Positions 35,007-45,920 of a stretch of 64,000 nucleotides of DNA are shown in pieces. The position numbers were made by a program, and so were the translations under genes. Within the stretch, counting starts at the first letter, position 1, and each line of letters opens with the position of its first letter. Source of the DNA: Viridothelium virens (taxonomy: Eukaryota > Ascomycota > Dothideomycetes > Trypetheliales > Trypetheliaceae); NCBI GenBank assembly GCA_010094025.1, contig ML991775.1, positions 124,001 through 188,000 of the forward strand, read 5' to 3'. Below the pieces are notes generated by a model that was not told the DNA's origin, did no database searches, and saw only the letters and a list, made by a program, of their open reading frames with translations.

Positions 35007-35960
35007 ATGACTTCCACCCCTGAACTACAACAGTATTACGCTTCCTGGGAGTCACGAATCGGCTACCGCTTTCTCCTTGGCGGGACTAGGCATTTTGGAT
35101 ATTATGCAAAGTCATCTTCCAGGCCCTGGCCAGTGGGCTCCGCTCTCGTGAAAATGGAAGGTCAGTTATTCGAAGCACTACAGTGCCCAAGGGGCTCTCG
35201 GGTCCTTGATGCCGGTTGTGGTGTCGGTCATGTCGCAATGTACATGGCAAAACGCGGTCAATACAAGGTTGATTGTATAGATGTGGTGCCGCGCCATGTA
35301 GATTGGGCAAAGAAGAACGTGAGGGACGCTAAGATGGAAGATGTGATCCGCGTTGAGAAGGGCGACTATCATCGTCTTGAAGGATATAAAGACGGATCAT
35401 TCGACGGAATCTATACTATGGAAACATTAGTCCACTCGACAGATCCAACGAATGCACTCAAAGGTTTCTATCGTATCTTGAAGCCTGGTGGAAGAATAGC
35501 ACTCCACGAATACCATTTTCATAGCATGAATACGGCACCAACAGATGTGAAAGAGTCTGCAGAAAAGATAATCAGACATGCTGCCATGCCGGCATTAGCA
35601 AGATTCACCATGGCTGATGTCTTAAGACGTCACTTACAGAAAGTCGGGTTTCAAGACGTTTGCATTCGGGACATATCTTCCCATATTATGCCCATGCTTC
35701 GACTTTTCTACTACCTCGCCAGAATCCCGTATCTGATCTTCAAACGCCGCGGAATGGAGCACCACTTCATCAATACTTTTGTAGCGGTTAAGTGTTGGCA
35801 AGGACGAGAGTTTTGGAGTTATGTTCAAGTTACTGGCCGAAAAGCAACGGAATCTGACTTCGATCAGGGGAGAACATCGTCTGCGTTGGTAATGGTCACA
35901 GGGCGAGACAAAGATAGTGCTGAGGAATCTAAGCACAGAGTCGTGAAGCGACGGAGGTAA
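35007..35960 (+). CDS. Erg6-like SAM-dependent methyltransferase
   Basis: Intronless, 317 residues. Rossmann-fold class I methyltransferase: motif I VLDAGCGVGHVAMYMAKRG (about residues 68-86), acidic residue of motif II in VDCIDVVPRHVDWAKKN, the motif-IV region DGSFDGIYTMETLVHSTDP, and RILKPGGRIALHEYH (post motif III). The pattern and the length-specific ending resemble sterol C24-methyltransferases and related small-molecule methyltransferases. But the YEYGWG sterol-binding signature of true Erg6 is not visible at the N-terminus (it reads YYASWESRIGYRFL), so it is probably a paralogue acting on a terpenoid or other specialised substrate. A hydrophobic stretch near MPMLRLFYYLARIPYLIF could bind a membrane. 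The next gene that could share its pathway is the delta24-sterol reductase at 40760. Confidence 0.85.
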   Translation: MTSTPELQQYYASWESRIGYRFLLGGTRHFGYYAKSSSRPWPVGSALVKMEGQLFEALQCPRGSRVLDAGCGVGHVAMYMAKRGQYKVDCIDVVPRHVDWAKKNVRDAKMEDVIRVEKGDYHRLEGYKDGSFDGIYTMETLVHSTDPTNALKGFYRILKPGGRIALHEYHFHSMNTAPTDVKESAEKIIRHAAMPALARFTMADVLRRHLQKVGFQDVCIRDISSHIMPMLRLFYYLARIPYLIFKRRGMEHHFINTFVAVKCWQGREFWSYVQVTGRKATESDFDQGRTSSALVMVTGRDKDSAEESKHRVVKRRR

Positions 35961-37278
35961 TTGCCCCGTGGATGGTCACGTGTCCCTACCCCTTCTTCCT
36001 ACCTACCTCTTCTCTTCAACATGCGCGGTGTAAGATAAGATATGAGAAAGGTTTACTGTAGAGTATAGGTACTGGAGCCAGCTTAGCTTGTGGGTCCTCA
36101 ACTTAGCATCATCGTTTTTGGCCCAGACTTAACCTCTATTTGTGCTCTCAGGATGCTAGTCTTGCTAGAATCGCTCGTACCTCCAATCCATCGAGAGGTC
36201 GAACCGGTGTCGTGCCGACAGTCTTGCACAAAAGCAAGATTTCCGCCTTACCTAATAAGGTCGCCGCAAGGATCCTGACGTTGACGCCGCATCAATAGGT
36301 GTTGTCGCCACTTTGGACATCTGAGCCTGGAAGTCGAAGCAGGTACTCTACTCGAGAAGGCTGCAGCGCCCAGAGAACGAATCGCCCCACTTCGGGGCTG
36401 AGAGGACTTCAAGTCAGGCAGCATTTTACAGACAATTCGAGCGACCCGTAAAGATGTAGTGATGTAGGTTATCATCGAAGGACCGCACCCTAGAACAGGC
36501 AAGCATACCTCAGCAGTATCATATAGCCATTTGTGAGGATGACAAGATGAGTCTGGCCGGTGTTTGCTGATTTCTTCGAGTAGCACCAACATCCAAGGAG
36601 ATAGGATAGAGTACGCGTGCAGTCCCTGTGCTCGCCTGCAGCCAGATCGACGGTGCTGCGTTTTCTGATTGGGAATCCTGGTCCTTGTACACTAGTCCTC
36701 GGGTTCTCGCTTAGCTCGTGAATCCTTCAGCGCCAATCCTCGATTCCCTCTAGGATGCTCCCTAATAAATGGTGCTACTCTAGTGCAGGTAAGGCTATTC
36801 GATATGCATTTAACACGCTCGCATACATGATATATAGTCCATCACGCGATTTCTCAACCTCATTTTGTGTGCTTGCATACATTGTACTACTGCTATGTTT
36901 CGGAAATATTGCCATTCGCCTGTTCAGGTTTAGTCGGTAGTATTGCTTTTTCCTGCCACCAAAGCTGCAAGGCAATCACCTAGCCAATCAAAACTATTCG
37001 CAGCCATAAACGCTGGACTCCGAGCAGTTCAAATCCCGAGAAATCGGACGGGATCTGTACGAATCCGATGAGGTTGAAACGCTGTGCTACACCCAAGGAG
37101 GCGTATCGCCAATGCTGCCTGCAAAAAGCAATCAACTTCACTGCCTTGTGCGGTTCCACAACCGTCTTCGTTATGGCAGTCGTCAGAAGTATATCAAGGC
37201 GCCTTGTCGTGTGCTTCTCATTCTCCAGAATCAAACAAATACCGTGATCATACGACAGGCTTGGAGTGTGGGCACATA
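35961..37278. other. Intergenic, no gene seen
   Basis: Short open frames only, on both strands, none with family resemblance. Contains the 3' flank of the methyltransferase and the upstream region of the membrane-protein gene. Confidence 0.45.
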
Positions 37279-38843
37279 ATGAACAAAAGCGATATCGTGG
37301 TCACCTCGGGATGGCAGGCTCAGCCAGATGGGCGTGGAACTTGGGATATCCTCAAGTCCTGCGGAGGGACGGTGCTGCTACTGTGCTGGTCCTCGGTCTG
37401 CCCTAATGTTCTGGCTGCGGAAGACTCGAAGTTCCGGAAGCTGCGCTCCAAATTGTCGATTTTTTTGCTTGCAATCTTATGCCCGGACTTGATCTTTGTG
37501 AGTGCTTTGGGACAATTGAATGCCGCAAGAACAGCAAGAAGGGTATCTCATGCTCTCACGAATTCATATCCTTTCTGACACCCCTTTAGGAGTTCCACGA
37601 AGCTGGCTATGAATCCTGGAGCTTGCGCAAGTGTTTCTTCGTTAACATGGGAGGATTCTATCTTCGAGCGCCAGATTGGAAGGTAGATGGTAGAGACTCA
37701 TTCGCCATCAATGCGAAGCAATTACTGTTTCTCATCAAGGCCGGGTATCTCGAGTTGCCTTCGATATACGAAGAAGAGATAAATGATCGGAATAAGGCTG
37801 ATAGCCTGACACGGCGAGTTCACCCAGACGAAAGCAGTGTTACAATTCTAACTGACTGATTACCAGGGGTATCACTATTACCCAAGTCCTCTGGTTCACC
37901 TTTACCACCATCGGCCGTGCTGTCCAAGGCCTGGCGATGACAACCCTCGAGCTAACTACACTGGGCCTTATTTTCATGATGACCGTAGCATCCCTATGCT
38001 GGTGGCACAAGCCAATGGATGTATCAGCTCCAATCGTGCTTGATTTGAAGGTTGACTTGAGAACCGTGCTTGCAGAAGTGAGACAGCATACAACAGAGGA
38101 CTCGGGACGTCTCAGTTTAAAGACATTGGCTAATCCTCGTCTAGGGCAACGCTCCTTCCGATGCTTCCGAAATGGCATATATGGGAACTCCACTGAGTTT
38201 CATAGGACGACATGAATGGTTCTACAGCCGGCTGTGGTTCTACTACACTCAAATGCTGCGTGAGTTGGGCCTGGCTCCGAAGCCGTGTTCGCCTTATCAG
38301 TTTGATCATTTCTCCAGTATCGATTTTCATGATCCCGACGTCAAGGCTGGATCCTTTGCCATTCCGCTGGTCATAATCTACGGTTCCATTTTCATGGCGG
38401 CTTGGAAATTCCACTTTCCGACGGAGATCGAACAGACGCTTTGGCGTATCTCTGCTATTGCTTCGTCATCCTTGACGGCGGTTTCCGCATTCGAAACATT
38501 ACAGAATCACAGTCCCGAGCTGGTAGCTTCTTGGTTTTCGTGTCTGCTCAGGTGTAGAAACCCCTCAAGCAATCGTTCATCAACAACAGAACGACCGCCA
38601 TCCAAGTTCATTGTGATGTATCACCGGCTCAATGAGTCTTTAGACTGGCTACGCAACATTTCGCCAAATAGGGATCCAGCGCTGCATCTTCGACTCCGTA
38701 ATTTTATTCCCACGTCGATCATGATATTTGCGTATTGCTTGTCTCGAGGTTACATACTGGCGGAAGATCTGGCCTCACTCAGAACCCTTCCTGAAAGTGT
38801 TTTCGCAACCCTGAACTGGGGACGGTACTCGCCCATTTTCTAA
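37279..38843 (+). CDS. Fungal multi-pass membrane protein of unknown function
   Basis: Four exons (37279-37542, 37590-37813, 37867-38077, 38145-38843) give 465 residues. Joins restore a family widespread in filamentous fungi: GWQAQPDGRGTWDILKSC, TARR-EFHEAGYESW, MGGFYLRAPDW, KADSLTR-GITITQVLW and RTVLAE-GNAPSDASEMAY. About seven hydrophobic segments are visible (near TVLLLCWSSVCPNV, LSIFLLAILCPDLIFVSALG, LWFTFTTIG, LGLIFMMTVASLCWW, GSFAIPLVIIYGSIFMAAW, SAIASSSLTAVSAF, SIMIFAYCLSRGYI). Intron 2 needs a GC-AG border (GCGAGT at 37814) to keep the frame; introns 1 and 3 are GT-AG (47 and 67 nt). The ATG chosen (MNKSDIVV) is the first in frame close to the conserved start; a longer N-terminus is possible. 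Function unknown. Confidence 0.72.
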
Positions 38844-39343
38844 AAAGCATACAGAATATGTGACCAAGCGGTGTGAAGGCGTCTGATTGTCTCGATCAGC
38901 TTGTGTCTATAAGGGTCATTTGGTTACTCTCTGGAAGAGGCGGATGGTATGGGCTTTATTGTGATGCATTTAGTTAATAGATATAGATACATGGTCTCTG
39001 ATGATAATGGATACGACACCACCAACACCGGAGAGAAACACTGCTGACATCGAGTGCGAATGTGGCTGTACCCAATCGAGCTAAGAAATTGCCCGATTGA
39101 AGGATGTTATGCCTTCAGAGTTTTCGAGAGACGAACGCAGGTATTCGTCAGTATCATTATCGGCTTAGTTGTTGCGCAATCACAGTATAAGCTCACGAGC
39201 TCTTTCGCATATCGCCTTTGATAAGCATAAGGTACCGAAGGATCCACCAAAGTAAAGTACATAATGCGCAGGGAGACCAGCGCACCACAGCCGATGACAA
39301 GCCAGTAAACCGGATCCATCGCCTCACTACATGTCGGATCCCC
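38844..39343. other. Convergent intergenic region, no gene seen
   Basis: Holds the 3' flanks of the membrane-protein gene (+) and the C2HC-finger gene (-). A 70-codon minus-strand frame (39319-39107) contains one hydrophobic stretch but shows no family resemblance. Confidence 0.4.
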
Positions 39344-40343
39344 TCACAATATTTCGCTTGAAGCGTGCTCCATTCCGACGTCCGCTACGAAGCGCTGAGC
39401 TTCCGTGTTCGAAATCATGGAGGCCCTAGCCGGATGTTCATTGTGCGAAAGACTCGACTCCCCAAGCACATCAGTGCGGACAACAACACAGGCGTCTTCC
39501 AAAAGAGGAAGGGCACCAGAAGGCGAAATAGAGTACGGCGGGGTGTTTCTGGTGCTTCCTTCTGGATATTCATCGTTACGTACAGCAAGTGGTGTTGGTT
39601 CCAAGCTTTGAACTCGTCGTCGCTTTGCGTGATTTCCGGAAATGGCCTGCTCCGTGTTCGTCTCCAAAAGTGGGCGTTTGAGGCGCTTCATGACGATGCC
39701 TTCGAGTCTTTTGGCAGCACCACGAATCCTAAATGTAGGCTCGTTTTGAGAAGATTCGAACGGGTGGTATGCAGGATTGGGGAAAGGTAGACGCCAACTT
39801 GAGCCGATACCACTTGATATTGGGTTGCAGCCTGTTGCGAGGTGATTGAATAGCTTCCCCCCAGAGCGGAATGCATGTCCACACCCACGACAGATGCGGG
39901 GAACACCATTCGAAGAAATTCCATACATGTTAGCGTTGGTGAATGAACGCCTTGACGACGATGGCTGGATCCAGTGAGTGCTGTTCAGGTATTCCCACCG
40001 ACGAACATACCCAGACCTCCTCTCAGGCCCGTCTCTCTCGCTCTGCGGAGGTTCTCTTCCCATTCTAACATCAAAACCACCGCCAGGTCGGAAGGAATCA
40101 TCATATACCGGCCGGTAGGAATCCAACAGCATGATGGTACTCTTGATCTCGTATGACGCGTGCTTCAGCGGCCTCGCTCTTCACGCCAATTTCTGTATGC
40201 AATTTCAGGCACAGCTTTTCTTGAAAGGCTATCTTTTGAGATCCGATACGCAGTTTCGTTCCACAGTCGCAGAATACTAGAACCCTTTTATAATTTTCAA
40301 GCAATTCGTGGGAGTCACTCAATGCTCTCAGCTCCGTGATGTT
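39344..40343 (-). CDS. Hypothetical protein with a C2HC zinc-finger-like motif
   Basis: Unrecognised protein. A two-exon model (upper exon 40343-40141, lower exon 40064-39344, intron 40065-40140 with GTACCA...TTAG) joins EARVIRDQE to MGREPPQSERDGPERRSGY in frame. The finger-like motif is CRGCGHAFRSGGKLFNHL followed by ATGC (C-x2-C-x11-H-x4-C). Basic stretches KRLKRP and KRRR could be nuclear signals. The first exon contains LLENYKRVLVFCDCGTKL. No ATG is in frame in the upper exon as drawn (the residue before SDSHELL is Leu, TTG), so the true start lies in a further upstream exon or the protein begins at the ATG at 40132 within my intron. Model tentative. Confidence 0.4.
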
Positions 40344-40759
40344 CTGTCCGTTCTCATATTAGCGAGCCATCACCTGAAACGCAGAAGCTTCCTTGTCTAA
40401 TTTCACCTGCAATCAATTGAGATAGTTGTTGAACACTGTAGTCGAAGCTGATGATAGGAAGGCAACCCAAACTTGGCTGGAGGATGGCAAGGGAGTGAAT
40501 ACTAGGAAAGTCCACTTCTAGTTACTAGCTGCGGACCGATCCGAGCCGAGTCAAATAGAGCAGGTGCAGGAAAAGGGAGCAAGTGCAGGAAGGAGTGAAG
40601 AGTGTGCTCCGTCTGATCTCATCGATCGGGCAAGCGCGCTCCTGGTTGGACACTCCGCGGCTGGTGCACACTTCCAAATGAAGCACTGGTCTGTTGAGGA
40701 AGAAGGATCCCTATATGGAGTGTATATTGAAAATTGCCTCAAGTGACATGAGACGTCAT
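40344..40759. other. Intergenic, no gene seen
   Basis: May include an upstream exon of the C2HC-finger gene (a coding-like VKLDKEASAFQ is readable near 40375-40410, minus strand). Otherwise empty. Confidence 0.35.
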
Positions 40760-42277
40760 TCACCGCTCCAACAAGTAATCTTGGCTGGCTATGGTTTTCC
40801 ACACCCCGTAAAGCCCACTCACTGGCCAGAGCCGCCAAACAAAATCGGGTATCCGGTGGCTTCTATTTTCGACCCACGACCGTTTCATGGTGCTGTGATT
40901 TGGCTTCACCTTATCATATATGGTAGGCAGCAATGATGCGTGGTATTTACTTCGAAGAGACTCGTAAGAATTCCGATCGTAGATTTCCCAGAACTCTTCT
41001 TCGGTGTAATACGTCTTGGCGTACAGACATTTCAGTCCATTCAGCTCAAGAATCTTTCGCTCGAACTTGCGGTTGACTTCAGCAAACCTCTGCCCGTCTG
41101 TAGGACCTGGTCCCCATACCCCTATATTGAGCATATTCTTATCAGTCATCTGGGAACAGGCACGTGGTCGCAGCACTGAGTCCGGGCTCAACTTGACTGG
41201 ACAGAGCCAAAGAGGGTACAGGCCAAAATTTGCGTCGACATAATTGACAAACTCTTCCGCTCTTTTGTAAGGCATGCCAATGTCTTGGACGATGTACCGG
41301 TCTGCGTGGCCGCTCTGATGTAACGCATGGTACATCACCCGAGTGTGCATGAAAGTGTTCAGAAACCAGCGCATGAGGAATATGAAAGGCACCATGAAGT
41401 ACAGAAAAGCGTACTTGCCCGTCCAGAATGCGCCTCGATCATACCGAAATAGGTAATCTGTTACAGGGATAATATCAACAGAGGGTTTCGAGGACTTCGA
41501 CATCATTCTCTGGGCATGTAAGTAGAACCAAGGATCTGCCGCTCGAGTAAAGCGTTGTGGCTTAGTACCCAAAGGGGGAGTACGATCTACAAGACGACCG
41601 GTCATGACAACTCCAGACTTCTTGGTGAAAAGAATACCGTCGATGAAATCGTTTGAAGGATTGTCAACCTCCGCTCGAATTCTCTTCACTGCCTCTGTGG
41701 CTGAGAAGACGGGATGGTAAGATAATTGGACATATGGCTTTGCATCGATCAGCTGGACTTCCAGTAAAGTTGTCACTCCCAAGGTACCAAACGAGCTCCG
41801 AGCCCCTCTCCATAGATCCTCTCGCTCAGATGCTGAAGCTGTGACAACATCGCCGTTGGCAAGGACGATCTCAACCCACAGTACTGTCCGCTCGAACAAC
41901 CCGTACTTAAAGGAGCTACTTTCGCCTGAGGTACCGGCATAGCCGCCACCGACCGTAATTCCGGGAAACTCCATTACGACAGGTGGGACAAGGCCATGCC
42001 TCAGGGAAGTATCCACTAAGTCATCCATTGGGACATTGGGCTCCACAAGAATGGTCTTTCGCTCCGCATCGACATCAAAAACATTCCGCAAGCCACTCGT
42101 GTCAACAATCTGGTCCCGTCGGAAATCAGCCGTTCGCGTGCTATTCGTAGAGCCATGGTAGATACGAAAGTCCTTGCCACGTTCATGAAACCCCCGAACG
42201 GCTGCAGCTATAGCATTGACTCTCGCATCATGGGAATTTTTTAATTCTGTGGATGAGGTCGCCAAACTATCGGACAT
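40760..42277 (-). CDS. Delta24-sterol reductase (DHCR24/DWF1-like FAD oxidoreductase)
   Basis: FAD-binding oxidoreductase of the family that reduces the C24-C25 double bond of sterols. Intronless, 505 residues. FAD-binding elements: RIYHGSTNSTR, TILVEPNVPMDDLVD, PPVVMEFPGITVGGGYAGTS (the GG...GT type segment) and SSSFKYGLFERTVLWVEIVL, followed by RGARSSFGTLGVTTLLEV. The middle has a hydrophobic stretch (GKYAFLYFMVPFIFLMRWFL), in the position of the membrane-associated part of DHCR24. The C-terminal WPVSGLYGVWKTI is also characteristic. Ergosterol synthesis does not need this enzyme, since C24 is methylated by Erg6; the copy may reduce specialised sterol or triterpenoid side chains. It lies 4.8 kb from an Erg6-like methyltransferase. 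Confidence 0.92.
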   Translation of the reverse strand: MSDSLATSSTELKNSHDARVNAIAAAVRGFHERGKDFRIYHGSTNSTRTADFRRDQIVDTSGLRNVFDVDAERKTILVEPNVPMDDLVDTSLRHGLVPPVVMEFPGITVGGGYAGTSGESSSFKYGLFERTVLWVEIVLANGDVVTASASEREDLWRGARSSFGTLGVTTLLEVQLIDAKPYVQLSYHPVFSATEAVKRIRAEVDNPSNDFIDGILFTKKSGVVMTGRLVDRTPPLGTKPQRFTRAADPWFYLHAQRMMSKSSKPSVDIIPVTDYLFRYDRGAFWTGKYAFLYFMVPFIFLMRWFLNTFMHTRVMYHALHQSGHADRYIVQDIGMPYKRAEEFVNYVDANFGLYPLWLCPVKLSPDSVLRPRACSQMTDKNMLNIGVWGPGPTDGQRFAEVNRKFERKILELNGLKCLYAKTYYTEEEFWEIYDRNSYESLRSKYHASLLPTIYDKVKPNHSTMKRSWVENRSHRIPDFVWRLWPVSGLYGVWKTIASQDYLLER

Positions 42278-43153
42278 GGTACTCTAGCGTGCGCCGTCGT
42301 GCGGACGAGGTGCTTTAAACCGGAGGAACGCGAGTGCGCGGATGCGAGACGATAACGAAATGGAACAAAAATGATCTAAAATCGTGACGGAACGAGCGGA
42401 CTAGGAGAAGTGGAGTGATCATGTATGTAGTTACTCGTCTGGGGGACTCCTGAAATTCATACTTGAATCCTTCTCGGGCGAGCGTGCCGCCTTCTTCCGG
42501 TCAACGCTTACGAAGAGGGAGATGCCTGGAATTTTTGCTGAGGCCTTTCTGGCTTACACGGTTTTCCGTTCATTCAACATCATAAACCGAGTATATGTCT
42601 CCTCATACAGAAAAAGACGGTTATCATGCCTAACATTCTTCAAGGGAGGGCCCCCATCTTTTTCCATCAGCCATAGAGCATATGGCACGGTTCATGTCAC
42701 CGATTAGACTCTCCAATTTCCCTTGAGACTGCGAGAACACAAATCATCGGAGTGCACAGCGATGGCTCCCCTTAGCGTACATGCCGTTGGTATGGAAAAG
42801 GGCTATCAATGCTATCCAAGACCGAATCTACTTGAAGCAGTGAAATCAGAGCGCGGTGACCAACACCGGCGTCTGAGCAACACTGTAATCATTCTGGCAA
42901 TGACCCGATTGTGGTGACGGAGCTAGATATGCCTAGAGAGATATCATGTCGCGGGCTCATATGCGAGTTGGCAGTGATCAATTCTAAAGGGTCTCTCGAT
43001 TGGGGTTTCTTCCAGAGTTTTTCATTACCGTTCTATTTCCTGACCGACATACTCCCAAGCCTAGCCCAGCCCAAATTAAATATTTACACGAGTCCAACAC
43101 CCACGCTCCCATGTCGAATTAAAACATCGAACACCTTGCCAACGTGATGGCTC
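42278..43153. other. Intergenic, no gene seen
   Basis: Contains the upstream region of the sterol reductase (a TTTAAACC lies near 42312) and the 3' flank of the DUF7726 gene. Open frames of 60-78 codons show no resemblance. Confidence 0.45.
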
Positions 43154-44308
43154 TTAATACGAGACACGCCCGTAAGCATTCATAGTAGGTGCCCTTCCAA
43201 CGGCCCAGAAGAATCTGCCCATCATGTTAGTACCTTCTCATCGAACGTCCGCTTGCCTGTAAGACTCACTTATGCTGCCGTGTCATATCAATGCCCTCCG
43301 GATTCTCACTCATACACTCAATCCGATGCTTGCCCTCCGGCTTCCCTTCCAACAACCGCATCTTCTCAAAGAACACATACGCCCCGTAGGAGACGCAGCT
43401 AGTGTTCCCGGACAGCGGCCCCTTCTTCCCACGGAAATCGTCGAGCTGCTTCGACTGGATCTGCTTGGGACGGCGATCGGTGTTGTATATGTTCCGGAGT
43501 TCACGGCAGAAGCCAGCGGCGGTGACGCCGTCCTTACGCATGTGCGCGCCGATCTTGCGCCGTATCTCGTCGCAGCTGTCGAAGATGGGCGCGGTGTCGG
43601 ACTCTTCGCCGGGGAGGTGGATGTCGTAGATGGTTTTGGACTGCGGCGCTGATGCTGATGCAGATGCAGATGCAGATTTAGACGTGGTGGTGGAGACAGG
43701 AGCGGCGCCAGAGGAAGCAACGCCTCCTTTCTGCGTGCCAGCGGGAGCGGACTTCGTGGCTGTGACCTTGCGCTTCTTCGGCATGGGGATGCCTTTTATC
43801 TCTCTCTTCTTGAAAAATCTCCAAGCTTCGTGGTAGGTCGCACAGCCGGCACCTTTGTCCTTGCCGCTTTGGCTCATAAAACGCGAGTATGCGTTGCTAG
43901 AGACACGGAGCGCTTTCTGAAATTCTCCGACTTTCATTCCGCCGGCTTCAATAAAGGTGTTGATCATGCGTCGAATTTGGTCACAGTTCTTGTCAATGAA
44001 AAGGCCTACAAGCTCGTCGTCCGAGTCATAATCGTCTTCCTCTTCGTCGTCGTCAGACGAGACTTCAACGATGCTGGCATCGTTGGGTTTCATGCCAATA
44101 CCAGATTCGTGGGACTTGGAATTGGAGTCGAAGCCGGCATCAGTAGCAGTACGTTTAGCGCTCGTCGAGGACGTGCTAGTTGCGGTTGTAAGAGAATTCG
44201 CGGCAATTGACGCAAGAGCGCGGCGCTTGGTCTGTCAACAGAGCTGTCAGTGTGCTTCCTGGTCAAGGTATCTCGTTTGTAACTCACAGCAGGAATCTTA
44301 GGCGGCAT
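43154..44308 (-). CDS. DUF7726-type nuclear protein with two tandem domain copies
   Basis: Three exons (44308-44288, 44231-43270, 43214-43154) give 347 residues. Exon 1 encodes MPPKIPA; intron 1 has donor GTGAGT. Intron 2 (43215-43269, donor GTGAGT, branch TACTAAC) avoids a stop directly after RQHK and adds FFWAVGRAPTMNAYGRVSY. Two copies of one domain are visible: CDQIRRMINTFIEAGGMKVG, ending ATYHEAWRFFKKREIKG, and CDEIRRKIGAHMRKDGVTAA, ending VSYGAYVFFEKMRLLEG. They are linked by a Lys-rich and Ser/Ala-repeat segment (SASASASASA). An acidic run precedes the first copy. In fungi this domain is found in uncharacterised, probably nuclear proteins; transcriptional control is a guess. Confidence 0.8.
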
Positions 44309-44671
44309 ATCGAATGGAACTGATTCTCAATGGTCTAGTAGAATAGGCCTATTCAATATACACAAGCAGGAGACATAATTGTAGAACAAAAAAAGGACCA
44401 AAGCCAATCAGCGGGGAGACGGGATTAGGGGAATTAAAGTTCGCGTCCGTGACGTGATATTGTGAATCTGACCACATCGAGATATGTGCATAACACGAGA
44501 AGATCACGCTAGCACGTGACGATCATGAGAGCCTCAAAAGATAAATTTTGCTGAGCTTAGATGTCCAGAATGCCACGCGTGGAGCTCGAACGTGAACGGA
44601 TACGTGTAAAAACTATGCAAGATAACCAATTGCAGACGACTGCTCCAACGCAAAGAGTGCTCTTAATGATC

Positions 44672-45441
44672 TTATTCTTCCTTGGCCCCTCCACGTCCAG
44701 ACCTCTCAGCCTCTTCAATACTCTTCTTATCCGTCTTAATCTCGCCGCCTCCCATGCCAAACATACCGGCCGCCTTCCATGGCCTCTTCATGTCACCCGA
44801 TGCCGCTTGTCCAAGAACATGAATCTTAACCAAATTGCTCTCAAAGGCACCCTTCAAAGGGATGACGGATTGGACCAGGAGCGGGTTGGTGAACTTGAAG
44901 TACAGGTGCATGACTGAAACCATGCCGATACCCATCAATTGTCCCCGGAACAGTGTCCTGAGCTGTTGGAGATCGTAGGCGTGGATCGTGGTGGTGACGG
45001 ACTTTGGCTCTTCTTGCGAACCCATTGGTGGCGGCTCGACGTACTTGATAACCGTCATATCTGCACTTGTTAGCTGTGATAGGAGACAATGAGGCTAGCA
45101 ACGCGACTCAAAACGGCGCATCAAGGATATCGTACCCTTCTTCTTGTTGATCTGCTGCTGCACATAGAGATATATGCCAGCGATAATCAAATTTGAGGTC
45201 ACGTAGAGTGCGCGCACCAGATTGAGGACGTTCGGGTTGTCGAACGGCACCATCTTCGAGAACTGCATGAAAAACCTAAACCCATAGTCAGAGCCGGCAG
45301 ATACGAGCGAACTTGCGCCGAGGAGCCATACAGCAGGATAAGAAGGTTTGTACTGCAAGGTTGAAAAGTTAGCTATTTCACTTATTGGAAAGCATGCATG
45401 AGACCGCACATTTGAGGATTGATTCCACCGATTCCTGCCAT
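44672..45441 (-). CDS. PHO88/SND3-type ER membrane protein
   Basis: ER protein linked in yeast to phosphate transport and, as Snd3, to SRP-independent membrane targeting. Four exons (45441-45410, 45352-45313, 45262-45136, 45060-44672) give 195 residues, the family length. Joins restore GINPQ-ITNLLILLYGSSA-QFSKMVPFD (first TM segment) and NKKK-DMTVIKYVEPPPMGS. Further family marks are TTIHAYDLQQLRTLF, VMHLYFKFTNPLLVQSVIPL, LESN-type AFESNLVKIHVLG, ASGDMKRPWKAAGMF and the ending KTDKKSIEEAERSGRGGAKEE-like tail. Introns are 57, 50 and 75 nt, GT-AG. Exon 2 is only 40 nt; a 41-nt GC-AG alternative for intron 2 was considered and judged worse. Confidence 0.9.
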
Positions 45442-45920
45442 TTTGACGATGTCACTGGTGGTTCAAGATGAATTCTCAAGGCAGAAGAGCGTAGATGGAT
45501 TGAGATCTCTGAGAGAAAGGTGTGGTGGTGTTGTAAGAGTGTTGAGTTCACAATTTTGGAGCACCGGAGCTGGCGGAGGGTTTTCGCCGAATAGTCGTGC
45601 TAAACGTAGTGCAAGCTGTCCAGCCGTGCCAGCCCATGCAGCCACGACTCTGTGGGCTTCTTTCGACTTCCACGCCGGAAGCCGATCCCCGTCAGCTCAT
45701 AGTTACACAGTTGTCTCTATAAATGTACCGCTTTTTGGAGCAAGGCGGTTTTGCGGGTGTCGTGGGTGTCTGGTAGCGTATGTTTGGACGCGGATGTGGA
45801 CCAGGGCAGATCTCAACCACCAAGAATTCGGCGCCATAGTTTGCTAATGTTTATTCTACTTTCCCCTTGTGCTAGCTATCTCATCCCAGATCTACACAGT
45901 GAACTAATGGATGCAGGGAT
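45442..45920. other. Intergenic, no gene seen
   Basis: Upstream region of PHO88 plus the 3' flank of the arylsulfatase. No supported coding sequence. Confidence 0.5.

Noticed and set aside
37020-37060. tRNA-like B-box (GTTCAAATCCC)
   Set aside because: No matching A-box or cloverleaf could be formed around it.
45263-45312. 41-nt GC-AG intron in PHO88
   Set aside because: A 50-nt GT-AG intron gives a first transmembrane segment closer to family length and a normal intron size.
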